From Paenibacillus terrae (GTDB taxonomy: Bacteria; Bacillota; Bacilli; Paenibacillales; Paenibacillaceae): a stretch of 64,000 nt of DNA. Location of the stretch: NCBI RefSeq assembly GCF_000943545.1, contig NZ_JTHP01000005.1, positions 106,342-170,341 on the forward strand, read 5' to 3'. Positions 1 through 8,300 of this stretch are shown one piece after another. The first letter of the stretch is position 1, and each line of letters starts with the position of its first letter. The position numbers were made by a program, and so were the translations under genes. The notes below the pieces were generated by a model, which was not told the origin of the DNA, ran no database searches, and worked only from the letters and a program-made list of their open reading frames with translations.

Positions 1-230
1 TGTAATTTATTCCGGAAATTTCATCGACATGTACATCATAACGCTGCATCGATTAAATTCAACCTTTTCAACAAATGATACGGTCCAATTTTGTGAAATT
101 TTGAACATAGTATGAAATATAATTAAAAAGACAGTAAAAAAGCTCTTACATTAAAATAAATAGAAATTTAAACCACATTTTTTATTACAATTCTATCCAT
201 AGTATGATCAGATATTTTTTTCAAAAGCAT

Positions 231-259
231 AAAAAAAAGACTGGAAATTTTTCCAGTCT
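231..259 (-). terminator. Rho-independent terminator of the GntR gene
   Basis: On the minus strand a 9-bp stem (AGACTGGAA/TTCCAGTCT, 238-259) is followed by eight Ts (231-238). It sits directly after the stop codon of the GntR-family gene. Confidence 0.85.
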
Positions 260-264
260 CATCG

Positions 265-987
265 TTAATGAACCGATACGAAGGTGTTGAATTTCAAATA
301 TTTGTAATGGAATCGCATATGAGAAAATTCAAATGGCGTGCCATTATCCAAAAAGAAAACACCTTCCATGATGCCTACGGGCTCATTTTCCTTCAAATGC
401 AGTAGTTCTTGATCGTCTGCTTGGGACGGCTCTGCAAAAATGGATAAAAAAGATTTGGTGACGGCTAGATTCCGCGAGTCTTCCAAATAATTGAAAATCG
501 ACCCCTCGATAATCGTCTGATTTAAATTTTGGACAATTTTAATAGGGATATAGCCCGTTTCAATCATAAAAGGATCATCATCAAACAAACGTAAGCGAAC
601 AATTTTGTAAACAAAATCATGGGTTTCCAAGAACAAATCTCGCTGTAATTCTTCTGTTGGTGGAATGACCTCAAAACTCAATACTTTGATTTTAGGCTTT
701 TTACCATGCATTTGAAAATTATCAGTGACCCCTAGATTAGAGCCTTCGTAGTTAAAGATAGATTCATTTCTTATGTATAATGGATTAATAAATGTTCCGG
801 AACCGCGCTTCTTGAAAATAATTCCGACATTCTCCATTTTAGTCAGAGCACGTTTAATTGAACTACGACTAACCTGGTAAGTCTCACTAAGACTGCGTTC
901 ATCTGGCAATCTCATATCTGCAAACTTTCCAGCAAAGATTTTCATCTTAAGATCGTCAATAATTTGCTTATAGACAAATTGTGTCAT
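265..987 (-). CDS. GntR-family transcriptional regulator (HutC/UTRA type)
   Basis: A DNA-binding repressor/activator that would respond to a small molecule. Residues about 5-70 form the GntR winged helix (motif LPDERSLSETYQVSRSSIKRA), and about 90-240 match the UTRA ligand-binding fold. I start it at the ATG at 987 because AGAGGAG lies 6 nt upstream and the product then has the usual length of about 240 residues. The frame stays open to 1086, but no ribosome site is seen there. It stands alone with its own terminator. The ligand cannot be told from sequence. A palindromic RNA-like element lies about 200 nt upstream (1192-1287). Confidence 0.85.
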   Translation of the reverse strand: MTQFVYKQIIDDLKMKIFAGKFADMRLPDERSLSETYQVSRSSIKRALTKMENVGIIFKKRGSGTFINPLYIRNESIFNYEGSNLGVTDNFQMHGKKPKIKVLSFEVIPPTEELQRDLFLETHDFVYKIVRLRLFDDDPFMIETGYIPIKIVQNLNQTIIEGSIFNYLEDSRNLAVTKSFLSIFAEPSQADDQELLHLKENEPVGIMEGVFFLDNGTPFEFSHMRFHYKYLKFNTFVSVH

Positions 988-1191
988 ATCGTACTCCTCT
1001 TTCAGGTCTTCTATAACTTCATATAGTTTACCATAACTTGTTCTTTCCATCTCATGTTTGTTTACGTATGTAGAGTGAGCCTTCATCTGATAGCTTGCTT
1101 TTACTATACATCTCTATGCATAATACCATGATTGCACATACATCATACCACTGCAATGCATCATGTTCATGCAGAGTATGATCCTTTCTCT

Positions 1192-1287
1192 CTTTAAGGG
1201 CAGATAGTCATCCCCTTTCAACCCCAAAGAGCGACGACACCGACGAAAGCGTCTCCCTGCGCCAAAGTCGATACCGTCACTTTTCTA
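1192..1287 (-). ncRNA. Candidate structured RNA element, copy 1
   Basis: It shares sequence and predicted folding with 12026-12125. Read on the minus strand, arms 1267-1278 and 1233-1244 pair over 12 bp, with three G-U pairs where copy 2 has Watson-Crick pairs. On the plus strand those positions would be A-C mismatches, so the minus strand is the structured one. A second stem joins TCTTTGGGG to CCCTTAAAGA around a conserved loop (GAAAGGGG-TGA-TAT). It lies between tetR and the GntR gene. I match it to no known riboswitch. Confidence 0.5.
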
Positions 1288-1345
1288 CCTGAACATTTAG
1301 AAGGGCACTTGATTGGAACATCCTCTTTGTTTCTCTAGTCTTGAT

Positions 1346-1924
1346 TCAGTCCAAGCGAATTCCTTCGAACGCATTCATGACTAATTGCTGCACATAGGAA
1401 TCGTCTAATGGATCACCAGTTACCAGCAATCGATAAAAAATCGGTCCGTAAATGAGATCTATACTTAATTCAATATCGAGATTTTTCTTCAATTCCCCAC
1501 GCTTAATCCCCCGCTCCATAAGAAGCCTGGCCTCGAGCCGCCGAGGATGGAAATACCGCGTCCGGTATGCCTCCGATAATCCTGAATCAAGCTGCCCTTC
1601 ACCTATTAACTCCGTAATGATTTTACCCTCCCGACTTGTCAAGAACCGAACTAAATTCGTAGCATGAATGAGAATATCATCTAATACAGAACCCGTGTCG
1701 GGTACGGGCAATCTTGCTATGGAAGCTGACAGAAAACCATCCATCACCACGGCAGCCTTGTTAGGCCACCATTTATAAATGGTCGCTTTGCTAACTTTAG
1801 CTCGTTCAGCAATTTTTTCTACCGTAACCGCTCCAAAGCCATGCTCCAACAGTAGATCATAGGAAGCCGTAAGGATAGACTTTTGCGTCTCGACATTACG
1901 CGGACGTCCTCGTTTACTCTGCAC
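1346..1924 (-). CDS. TetR-family transcriptional repressor
   Basis: A 192-residue TetR/AcrR regulator. Residues about 14-55 hold the helix-turn-helix (VEKIAERAKVSKATIYKWW) and the rest is the helical ligand/dimer domain. The start is a GTG preceded by AGGAAGGGGGG. It is transcribed away from the MFS exporter gene at 2156. Three copies of ACGTTCAGTAT lie in the shared intergenic region, overlapping the likely exporter promoter. Inference: it represses itself and the transporter, and is relieved by a toxic substrate. No specific subfamily recognised. Confidence 0.88.
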   Translation of the reverse strand: MQSKRGRPRNVETQKSILTASYDLLLEHGFGAVTVEKIAERAKVSKATIYKWWPNKAAVVMDGFLSASIARLPVPDTGSVLDDILIHATNLVRFLTSREGKIITELIGEGQLDSGLSEAYRTRYFHPRRLEARLLMERGIKRGELKKNLDIELSIDLIYGPIFYRLLVTGDPLDDSYVQQLVMNAFEGIRLD

Positions 1925-1970
1925 TGGAACCCCCCCTTCCTCTTAGATGTAAGTAAACACAAAAAATAAA

Positions 1971-2086
1971 CTGTACGTTCAGTATATCAAATATCAAGTA
2001 AAAATAAAACGAATTTACCTATTTACAAAACCAAACGTTCAGTATATTATTTGATTATCGAATTAATGAACTATACGTTCAGTATT
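1971..2086. promoter_or_regulatory. Three operator-like repeats between tetR and the MFS gene
   Basis: ACGTTCAGTAT occurs at 1974-1984, 2034-2044 and 2074-2084. The first and third are preceded by T, giving the partial dyad TAC-GTTCA-GTA typical of TetR-family sites. Spacings are 60 and 40 bp. The third covers the proposed -10 of the exporter gene. Confidence 0.65.
2051..2078 (+). promoter_or_regulatory. Candidate sigma-A promoter of the MFS gene
   Basis: TTGATT (2051-2056), 16 nt, TATACG (2073-2078). The -10 is inside the third TetR operator copy, as expected for repression. Confidence 0.45.
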
Positions 2087-2155
2087 TATTTTCCGGTAGC
2101 ATTGAATTAAGGAGTGTTGTTGCACAATCACTAAACAATCATAAGGAGGATTATC

Positions 2156-3382
2156 ATGCAAAGAGAACAACAAGCAATAGGAAGTAACCGTATTTCAAAT
2201 GGGATGATGTTTCTGTTGGCAGCCGCATGCGGCCTGATCGTTGCCAATCTTTATTATGCTCAGACCCTTGTAGGACCTATCCATATTGCTATGGGCCTTT
2301 CTTCCACAGCAGCGGGCTTCATTGTCACATTAACTCAAGTCGGTTATGTTGTGGGATTACTGTTTATCGTACCGCTCAGTGACATTATTGAAAATCGACG
2401 CCTCATGGTCGTATCCCTAATCATTACAGTCGGTGCATTGCTCGCAGCCGCATTCGCCCCCAATGCGCCGTTGTTCCTGACCGCATCTCTGTTCATTGGA
2501 ATTGGATCGGGGGTAGCCCAAATACTGGTGCCATATGCCACGTACTTAGCATCTGAAGAGCAGCGCGGCCGCGTTGTCGGGAATGTAATGAGTGGACTGT
2601 TGCTAGGAATTATGTTCGCACGACCAGTGGCAAGCTTTATAACCAGCATCTGGGGATGGCAAGCCATATTTATTTTGTCAGCGATTGTCGTAACGCTGTT
2701 GACGATTCTGCTCTCGCGAGCTCTTCCTGAACGCAAGCCTGCGCCTACGGTATCTTACGGCAAATTAATTTTCTCTCTGGGCACTCTTTTAAAACAAACA
2801 CCCGTATTGCGCCGCCGTGCCCTATATCAAGCCTGTCTATTTGGAGCCTTCAGCCTATTTTGGACTGTCGTTCCTCTGCGATTAGCGGATGATTTCGGAA
2901 TGTCCCAGCAAGGTATTGCATTGTTTGCTTTAGTAGGCGTGGGTGGAGCAGTAGCAGCTCCGATAGCCGGAAGATTGGCTGATAAAGGCTGGAGCAAATT
3001 CTTAACCGGGCTAGCCATGATCATTGCCGCCTTGTCTTTTTTGCTAATCTATCTTTTTCAAAACCATTCGACAGTTGCTCTTATACTGCTCTTTGTTTCA
3101 GCGATTACACTGGATATGGCCGTATCGGGAAATCTTGTACTTGGGCAGCGTGTGATTTACTCCTTGGGAAGTGAAGCAAGGGGGCGTCTAAACGGACTCT
3201 TCATGTCTATTTTTTTCGTAGGCGGTGCCATTGGATCATCGTTAGGCGGTTGGTCTTATGCGCAAGGAGGTTGGAATTTCAGTGCTCTCATTGGAGTCGC
3301 GCTGCCGTTGCTAGCTTTGCTTTACTTTTTCACTGAGAAAGAAACGAGTGGAGACGTACAAAAGAAACCTTCGGCGGAATAA
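2156..3382 (+). CDS. MFS exporter (12-TM, drug/metabolite efflux type)
   Basis: A 408-residue major facilitator superfamily antiporter with about 12 hydrophobic segments. The MFS motif A-like loop after TM2 ([12 protein letters not shown]) and the second-half counterpart ([11 protein letters not shown]) are visible. AAGGAGG lies 6-7 nt before the ATG. It is divergent from a TetR repressor with shared operators, an arrangement typical of inducible efflux. Substrate unknown. A short Ser/Lys tail follows the last TM segment. Confidence 0.88.
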   Translation: MQREQQAIGSNRISNGMMFLLAAACGLIVANLYYAQTLVGPIHIAMGLSSTAAGFIVTLTQVGYVVGLLFIVPLSDIIENRRLMVVSLIITVGALLAAAFAPNAPLFLTASLFIGIGSGVAQILVPYATYLASEEQRGRVVGNVMSGLLLGIMFARPVASFITSIWGWQAIFILSAIVVTLLTILLSRALPERKPAPTVSYGKLIFSLGTLLKQTPVLRRRALYQACLFGAFSLFWTVVPLRLADDFGMSQQGIALFALVGVGGAVAAPIAGRLADKGWSKFLTGLAMIIAALSFLLIYLFQNHSTVALILLFVSAITLDMAVSGNLVLGQRVIYSLGSEARGRLNGLFMSIFFVGGAIGSSLGGWSYAQGGWNFSALIGVALPLLALLYFFTEKETSGDVQKKPSAE

Positions 3383-3391
3383 CCATACAAC

Positions 3392-3445
3392 AAAAAATTA
3401 CCCCTATTCGTCTAAGTAGTTAGAGATACACACGACGAATAGGGG
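3392..3445 (-). terminator. Terminator between the convergent MFS and DoxX genes
   Basis: A 12-bp perfect stem (CCCCTATTCGTC 3401-3412 with GACGAATAGGGG 3434-3445) is followed on the minus strand by TAATTTTTTG. It serves the minus-strand DoxX gene and may also stop readthrough from the plus-strand exporter gene. Confidence 0.75.
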
Positions 3446-3473
3446 ATGCTGTGTTCTAAAGGTTCATAATCTT

Positions 3474-3752
3474 TTATTTAAGTATTGCATCGATGGAATA
3501 TGAGCCTGCCCCTGTCAATGCGATACCGACTACGACTGCAATCAGAACTAGCGGATATTCATAGCCATTAGCTGTTGCCCAAATTCCGTTTTGGCCATGT
3601 ACTTTGAAAATCGCCCCAAGCATAGTCAGCGTAATGAACAATGCAGCCAATGGAGTGAGTAGTCCCAAAGCAAATAGGACTCCTCCCAGCAATTCCATCA
3701 ACCCAGCGGACACGGCCATGAATACTCCCGGTTTAATTCCGACCGATTCCAT
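3474..3752 (-). pseudogene. DoxX-family membrane protein, 5'-truncated
   Basis: The protein has the second to fourth TM segments of the DoxX family (ESVGIKPGVFMAVSAGLMEL; LGLLTPLAALFITLTMLGAI), but the first TM segment and the HG-x-QK region are missing. DoxX proteins are usually about 130-145 residues; this has 92 from the ATG at 3752 (GGAGG 5 nt upstream) or 96 from a TTG at 3764. Upstream, other frames show a remnant resembling the lost part (GFHAFQGFF) with a frame change across a run of eight Ts, then stops. The break coincides with the left edge of the toxin operon, so arrival of that operon probably truncated it. A functional short form is not excluded. Confidence 0.6.
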
Positions 3753-3823
3753 CTCCCCCTCCAAAAAAAACCTTGAAAGGCATGGAACCCATCAAGATTT
3801 TAATCTACTGTGAAACTCTATAT

Positions 3824-4336
3824 TTATTGAATGTTCCTTAATATTTTTTTTGCTCTATGGCGTAGCATTTGAGACGCCCATCGAGCATTAACAATATCGA
3901 TTAAAGATTCTAATAACAGTTTTTGTTTTATTAGTGGCAATTCTGCAAACCAATTTAAAGCTAATTCCACCCAATAATCTGATTTTTGTTCAAAACCAAT
4001 TTTAACAATTTCTACGAAAGGAAAAATTTCATCTACATTAACAATTATTTCGTAGTTACCCAAAGCCTCCTCTAGTGATTCGACAAGTTTTTTTCTTGGC
4101 TGCTCTAATAACACTAATAAACGAAGAAATTTCCATGTCTCATCCAGTATTCTTAAACCTTCCTTCTCCTTAATTACCCATTTAGCATCCCTCGATAAAC
4201 CAATGATTGTCTGATGTTCCCCGTATGATATAATTGGAATCCACCTTAGAGATTCTTCAGAATCAATAAGACGAGTAGAAGTAAATTCTTCAAATGGAAT
4301 CTTGCTTTCAATAAAAGTTTTCAAGTTAATATTCAT
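3824..4336 (-). CDS. Probable immunity protein for the spike toxin at 4340
   Basis: A 170-residue acidic, soluble protein with no signal peptide. The second half is helical and contains two tryptophans. I recognise no family. It begins 3 nt after the toxin stop codon (GGGGTG ribosome site just before the ATG), so the two are translationally linked. It is the last gene of the operon. Position directly behind a polymorphic toxin is the main reason for the call; the toxin-neutralising role is inference. Confidence 0.6.
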   Translation of the reverse strand: MNINLKTFIESKIPFEEFTSTRLIDSEESLRWIPIISYGEHQTIIGLSRDAKWVIKEKEGLRILDETWKFLRLLVLLEQPRKKLVESLEEALGNYEIIVNVDEIFPFVEIVKIGFEQKSDYWVELALNWFAELPLIKQKLLLESLIDIVNARWASQMLRHRAKKILRNIQ

Positions 4337-4339
4337 AGA

Positions 4340-7267
4340 TTAATCACCCCAAACTTCATGTTTTACTGGTAATCCATAACTCTTCATTACCTCATCAAAT
4401 TGCTTTCTCACCTCAGGAGTCCAATTCTGACCATAGTGACCGCTATTCTCAGTGGTATAGATTTCTCCATTTGGCCCTCTACTAAAAGTCCCACCAACGA
4501 CAGTTTTTCCATCAGCATCTATTGTTTGAGCTAACTTTTGGTGTGGTGAACCTTTAAAGGAAGTAGTATCTTTAGGCTTACCAACAACGAATGTATTCGT
4601 TTTAGGGTCAAATACAAACTCAATTCCTCCTTGTTTAGGATAATAATTTTTAATAGCTTTAACGGATTGGGATGAGGAATTTACCTCAAGTACACCTGAG
4701 GTCGGTCCTGAACCTTTCCAAGTTGGAACATTACCCGTTCCTTCAGTTTTGGGTGGTTCAATTGGTTTTGAAGGCGTGACCTTCCCCGTTATCGGTTTTT
4801 TAACCTTTGAGATGTTAAATGGTTTAGGGGTTATCCCTAGATTCCTATTCGCACCTCTAATCCCCTGAAAGTTAATAATTAAACTACTACCGATAATAGA
4901 AATAGCTAGTAATGTGTCTATCTTCTTTCCCGTTAAATAATCATAGCCTTTTATAGCTGCTTCTAATTGTTTTTGGTTAATATCCTCGTGAACTAATCCT
5001 TTGTTTATTTTGATTTGTTCATCTTTATAGGCAATGCTAGCTTTGGCTGCTTCCTTACCCGAAACCCCTTCTTTACTAAGTATTGTCGTACCCCATATAA
5101 TTTGTTTTCCATACCCATTAAAATTGTAGGATTCTTTAACTTTCTCTTTCTCTTTTTCTCTCTCCTTTGCCTTTGCCTTCTCCTTTTCTTTCTCCTTTGC
5201 CTTCTCCTTTGCCTTCTCCTTTTCCTTTTTCATGTAACTGTCGTGATTGGCCTTCCAGTGTTTTCTCACATCTTCCGGGACTTGCTGATAGGCATGAACC
5301 ATAGCATTCGATTCTTTCAGTAAGTTTTGAACGAGCTCTAGGGGACCACCGGAATGGGCCACATGACGCGCACTCGTATATACTTTGCCTAGAATCCACT
5401 TGCTATAATAGGCTTGTTTCGCTTGCTCATGCTCGTACTGGCTAATCAATCCTTGAAGTGCCAAACCTGCCAAATGTTTTAACGGATGTACACCCGTTTT
5501 TTTAGACATTCCCAAGGTAGACGTTCCTTTGCTCCGAACAGGAATCGCTGCGGTTGCGAGCATAATCGCACCCGCTGCCATTCCCACAGGTCCACTTAGT
5601 GCTGCTCCCATCACAACACCCGCCACTTTTCCGATCACCGGAATGGAGCCTAACAACTTGGATACCGTACCCAGCAACGCATCAGCTTTTTTTTGAGCTG
5701 CCGGGCTCGTGATCTTCGCGGTCGGGGGCTTTGCTGTGCTGTTGGATGAAGCCTTCGCGGCTGCGGATTGTGCCGCCTCATACGCTTTGATGTTCATCAG
5801 CGGGGGTTCCGGCACAGGAGGAAGATCCATGACGAACACTGGAGCCTTCACCGTACCCTCCTGATGAATCACCGGAGCCTTGGTATCCGTTTCGCCATCC
5901 AGCACCATACTGCTGGCTCCGCCCTTTAGATACAATGCACTTCCCGCCTCAAGTGACAGCTCCTGACCTGCATCCAGCTTCACATGACCGCCTTGAATCT
6001 GCACATTTCCCGGACTGCTGACGGTAATGCCACTCCCTTCATGGAGTGTAATGGAAAATGCCCCCGAGGTGGACAGGGTCAGCTCTTGCTCCGACATGTC
6101 CACGCCACTTCCTTGCGCATGTCTCCATACTTTGACGTCTGGCTGCCCCGTCGTGTGGCGGTGTTGCCGCACCGAATCCGTCACATACGCTTCATGTTCC
6201 CGACTCGTCGGCAAGTAAAGCTCCACCTGCTCCCCGATCTCCGGCATATCATACCAGCCGCTGTGTTCTTCCGCTACATAGCGAGTCGCCACCGGGAACC
6301 AACACGCTTTAGCCGGGTCTTGTTTAGGGTCGATATCCAACTGGAGCTGTACAAAGTCTTGCTGTACCTTTAACACACTACCCGTAAGTGTAATGCCCGT
6401 AACCTTATCGTTTTCATAACGGGCATAGCGGGTATCCTGTTCGGCCTGGAGATCGTAACGAGTGAGCAACAAGCCATCCTCTAACCGTGTCACTGCCCGA
6501 ACGACGACCAACTCTTTTCCTGATCCAATCGGTAACGTAATGAGATCCCCTAGCGCCACATAGAGCAAACTTTCGATCACATAAGTCACATATGAGCCTG
6601 TTCGTTCTCCCGGTTTTCCTTCATCTAGCTCATGAAACGTTTTCCGTACCCGGTAAAATACATCCCGTTCCACCCTGTACGATTTGCCTTCCGGCATCCC
6701 GAAAAAAACCTTGGGCGAAGCTGCGGTCACCTCCGGCACCAGCACCGACCCAAAGCGGGAGGCGAGGCGCTTTAAAAACGCCCAATCAGTCTCCTCATAT
6801 TGTAAAACAAAAGTGTCCAGTTTAGCATAGTTCGTGACGGTATCAATGGCATCTCCATACTGGTATTTTCGAACCATCGTTGTGACCAGATCATCATAGG
6901 TGCGGTGAATATCCTGATAGGACCGCTTTTTCAGCTTGATATCCATCTGATACGAATGCGAAGCCGCCTCCAGTTCAAAGGTATATACGCCCCGTATGCA
7001 GTGTACGGACATGCGTGTAACCAAACCGTGAAACAATCGTCTTAGCGACTGTCCCTGCTCATCCAATTGGCGGATAACAATCGGCTCCTCCTCCATGTTC
7101 TGCCCCATACACGCGGCTCCCTGTTCTTCGGACAGCATGCCGCTCACCGTCAAATATACGTGATCGTTGATGGCTCTTGTCATTTGAAGCTTTTCTATAT
7201 GTTGAGGCTGAAAAAAACCGTAGAAACGCAGACTTTCATACCCGATTCCGTTTTGCAATACGCTCAA
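4340..7267 (-). CDS. VgrG/gpD-like spike protein with C-terminal polymorphic toxin
   Basis: A 975-residue specialised spike-effector. Residues about 1-330 match the phage gpD/VgrG base. About 330-400 form the gp5-like OB fold (SGWYDMPEIGEQVELYLP). About 400-480 are repeated beta-strand needle segments. 530-577 is a hydrophobic Ala/Gly/Val stretch, and 600-679 is a conserved pre-toxin segment. A Lys/Glu-rich linker (680-713) and a divergent C-terminus with a toxin-like end (about 870-975; SPHQKLA, TTENSGHYGQNW) follow. The end recalls the Ntox43-type predicted RNase, but this is unverified. The start is TTG at 7267, 12 nt after AGGAG. Residues 1-679 are nearly the same as in the spike at 22182-25211. 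The gene lies behind the PAAR-like gene and 3 nt before its immunity gene. Confidence 0.8.
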   Translation of the reverse strand: MSVLQNGIGYESLRFYGFFQPQHIEKLQMTRAINDHVYLTVSGMLSEEQGAACMGQNMEEEPIVIRQLDEQGQSLRRLFHGLVTRMSVHCIRGVYTFELEAASHSYQMDIKLKKRSYQDIHRTYDDLVTTMVRKYQYGDAIDTVTNYAKLDTFVLQYEETDWAFLKRLASRFGSVLVPEVTAASPKVFFGMPEGKSYRVERDVFYRVRKTFHELDEGKPGERTGSYVTYVIESLLYVALGDLITLPIGSGKELVVVRAVTRLEDGLLLTRYDLQAEQDTRYARYENDKVTGITLTGSVLKVQQDFVQLQLDIDPKQDPAKACWFPVATRYVAEEHSGWYDMPEIGEQVELYLPTSREHEAYVTDSVRQHRHTTGQPDVKVWRHAQGSGVDMSEQELTLSTSGAFSITLHEGSGITVSSPGNVQIQGGHVKLDAGQELSLEAGSALYLKGGASSMVLDGETDTKAPVIHQEGTVKAPVFVMDLPPVPEPPLMNIKAYEAAQSAAAKASSNSTAKPPTAKITSPAAQKKADALLGTVSKLLGSIPVIGKVAGVVMGAALSGPVGMAAGAIMLATAAIPVRSKGTSTLGMSKKTGVHPLKHLAGLALQGLISQYEHEQAKQAYYSKWILGKVYTSARHVAHSGGPLELVQNLLKESNAMVHAYQQVPEDVRKHWKANHDSYMKKEKEKAKEKAKEKEKEKAKAKEREKEKEKVKESYNFNGYGKQIIWGTTILSKEGVSGKEAAKASIAYKDEQIKINKGLVHEDINQKQLEAAIKGYDYLTGKKIDTLLAISIIGSSLIINFQGIRGANRNLGITPKPFNISKVKKPITGKVTPSKPIEPPKTEGTGNVPTWKGSGPTSGVLEVNSSSQSVKAIKNYYPKQGGIEFVFDPKTNTFVVGKPKDTTSFKGSPHQKLAQTIDADGKTVVGGTFSRGPNGEIYTTENSGHYGQNWTPEVRKQFDEVMKSYGLPVKHEVWGD
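5137..5233 (-). repeat. Simple AAG/GAG/GCA codon repeat encoding a Lys/Glu-rich linker
   Basis: About 100 bp of purine-rich low-complexity DNA encodes alternating K-E-K-A units (residues 680-713) exactly at the junction between the shared delivery part and the variable toxin part of the spike. It is absent from the paralogue. Confidence 0.75.
5231..7267 (-). repeat. Long direct repeat: shared spike module, copy 1
   Basis: The first 679 codons of this spike gene are highly similar at DNA and protein level to 23178-25211, in the same orientation, ending at the common residues DSYM. Recombination between the copies would delete or duplicate about 18 kb, including the restriction-modification genes. 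Confidence 0.8.
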
Positions 7268-7277
7268 GTGAGTTCAT
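7236..7277 (-). other. Possible 13-codon ORF overlapping the spike start
   Basis: Directly after the ribosome site an ATG opens a 13-residue frame (MNSLERIAKRNRV) that overlaps the TTG start of the spike in another frame. The paralogous gene has the same layout (MKSFGRIAKRNRI, 25180-25221). The ATG is only 2 nt after GGAG, so translation is doubtful, and conservation may only reflect the overlapping coding sequence. Confidence 0.25.
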
Positions 7278-7342
7278 TTCTCCTTTCCGACAGCATAAAG
7301 CCGTGAGGTGGTGTCCGAAATATAGCAGTCATGAAACGGGCA

Positions 7343-7759
7343 TTAATCCAGCTCCTGCCCGTCATTTTCAATTCGGATATGACCACAATACAGGCATTGA
7401 TGGGTACAGTTCTGTGTCAAGGCAGGTTGGCCCTCAATCCTCATGTCGCTTTTTCCGTTCAGCCACGGCATGGTCAGGACAGGAACACACGGGGCTTTCT
7501 TCACACCATAGATGTCCACCATGTCACTGGCTTGCACAGCCGGATTTAATGGACTGGAGCAGTTCCCAAAAGACTGGATGTTCACACCCGGTACATAATC
7601 TCCAATGTTCATTTGTGCTTTGTTTTTCACGTAGACCCCATGGCTGAAAGGTCGTTTTAAACGGGTAGGCTGCGTGCCATAACTACAGCTTAAAATCGCT
7701 CCTGCCACGACATAGCTCTTTTTCGCACCCGTTCCCGGTTTCACTTGGGCTTCTTCCAC
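7343..7759 (-). CDS. DUF4280 PAAR-like spike-tip protein
   Basis: A 138-residue protein of the DUF4280 family, regarded as PAAR-like cones that cap VgrG spikes. Visible features are the AGAILSCSYGTQP start of the fold, NIGDYVPGVNIQSFGNC in the middle, and Cys/His residues near the end (CTHQCLYCGH) that could bind metal. The GTG start is 1 nt after the upstream stop, with AAGGAGG about 10 nt before it. It sits between the Imm11-like gene and the spike-toxin gene, and so probably sharpens one of the two spikes encoded here. Assignment to a particular spike is inference. Confidence 0.75.
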   Translation of the reverse strand: MEEAQVKPGTGAKKSYVVAGAILSCSYGTQPTRLKRPFSHGVYVKNKAQMNIGDYVPGVNIQSFGNCSSPLNPAVQASDMVDIYGVKKAPCVPVLTMPWLNGKSDMRIEGQPALTQNCTHQCLYCGHIRIENDGQELD

Positions 7760-7760
7760 C

Positions 7761-8300
7761 TTACCCCATCCTCCTTAGTGCCTCCATCTCAACTCTTTGC
7801 ACTCGAATGCCTGTAAAAGATCGGCGCAGCAGGCTTTCTGCCACAGCCAAATGGATATAGATATGAGGTTCGATCATTCCCTCAATCCGAAAAACAGAAG
7901 ATTCCATCTCCCCCTGTCTCAGTATCAAACGCTTCAACATATCGTTGGGGTACCATTCCGTTTGTGCGGACAAACAGTCCACCATCGGCGGATGAAGCAC
8001 CCAGTACACGTCCTGTCTGGCCTGCTGGAAATCGGTAAGGATGGCCGCTTTCCATTCCAGTCCCGGCATATATTTCTCCAATAATGCTTTCAGACGATCC
8101 GACACCAGCGGCAGAGGAAATTCCAAAAAGTCCGGGTACACCGTTCGTGAATCGGTATGTACAGCCAGAAAAAGAGGATCATCCTGCTGTTTTTGTCCCT
8201 GGGTCCCTGTCAGGATGTCTTCTACTTGCAAGGGAGACAGCGCAGCAGGTTCTACCCGATGTTTTACCCGCTCGTCTACCATCAGTCGAAAATATCTCAA
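7761..8300 (-). CDS. Imm11/DUF1629-like accessory protein of the spike operon
   Basis: A soluble protein of about 179 residues. The segments PLPLVSDRLKALLEKYMPG, YWVLHPP-VDCLS and AVAESLLRRSFTGIRVQRVE resemble the DUF1629/Imm11 family. I prefer the TTG start at 8300: AGGGAG lies 8 nt upstream, and it overlaps the preceding stop codon as TTGA. Members are listed as immunity proteins, but here the gene is inside a structural set with no toxin directly upstream, so it may instead be an adaptor or chaperone. The family call is from memory of motifs. Confidence 0.5.
   Translation of the reverse strand: MRYFRLMVDERVKHRVEPAALSPLQVEDILTGTQGQKQQDDPLFLAVHTDSRTVYPDFLEFPLPLVSDRLKALLEKYMPGLEWKAAILTDFQQARQDVYWVLHPPMVDCLSAQTEWYPNDMLKRLILRQGEMESSVFRIEGMIEPHIYIHLAVAESLLRRSFTGIRVQRVEMEALRRMG

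Noticed and set aside
1192..1287. Known riboswitch such as c-di-GMP, fluoride or guanidine class
   Set aside because: The conserved loop and stem order match none I can recall; kept only as an unnamed structured element.
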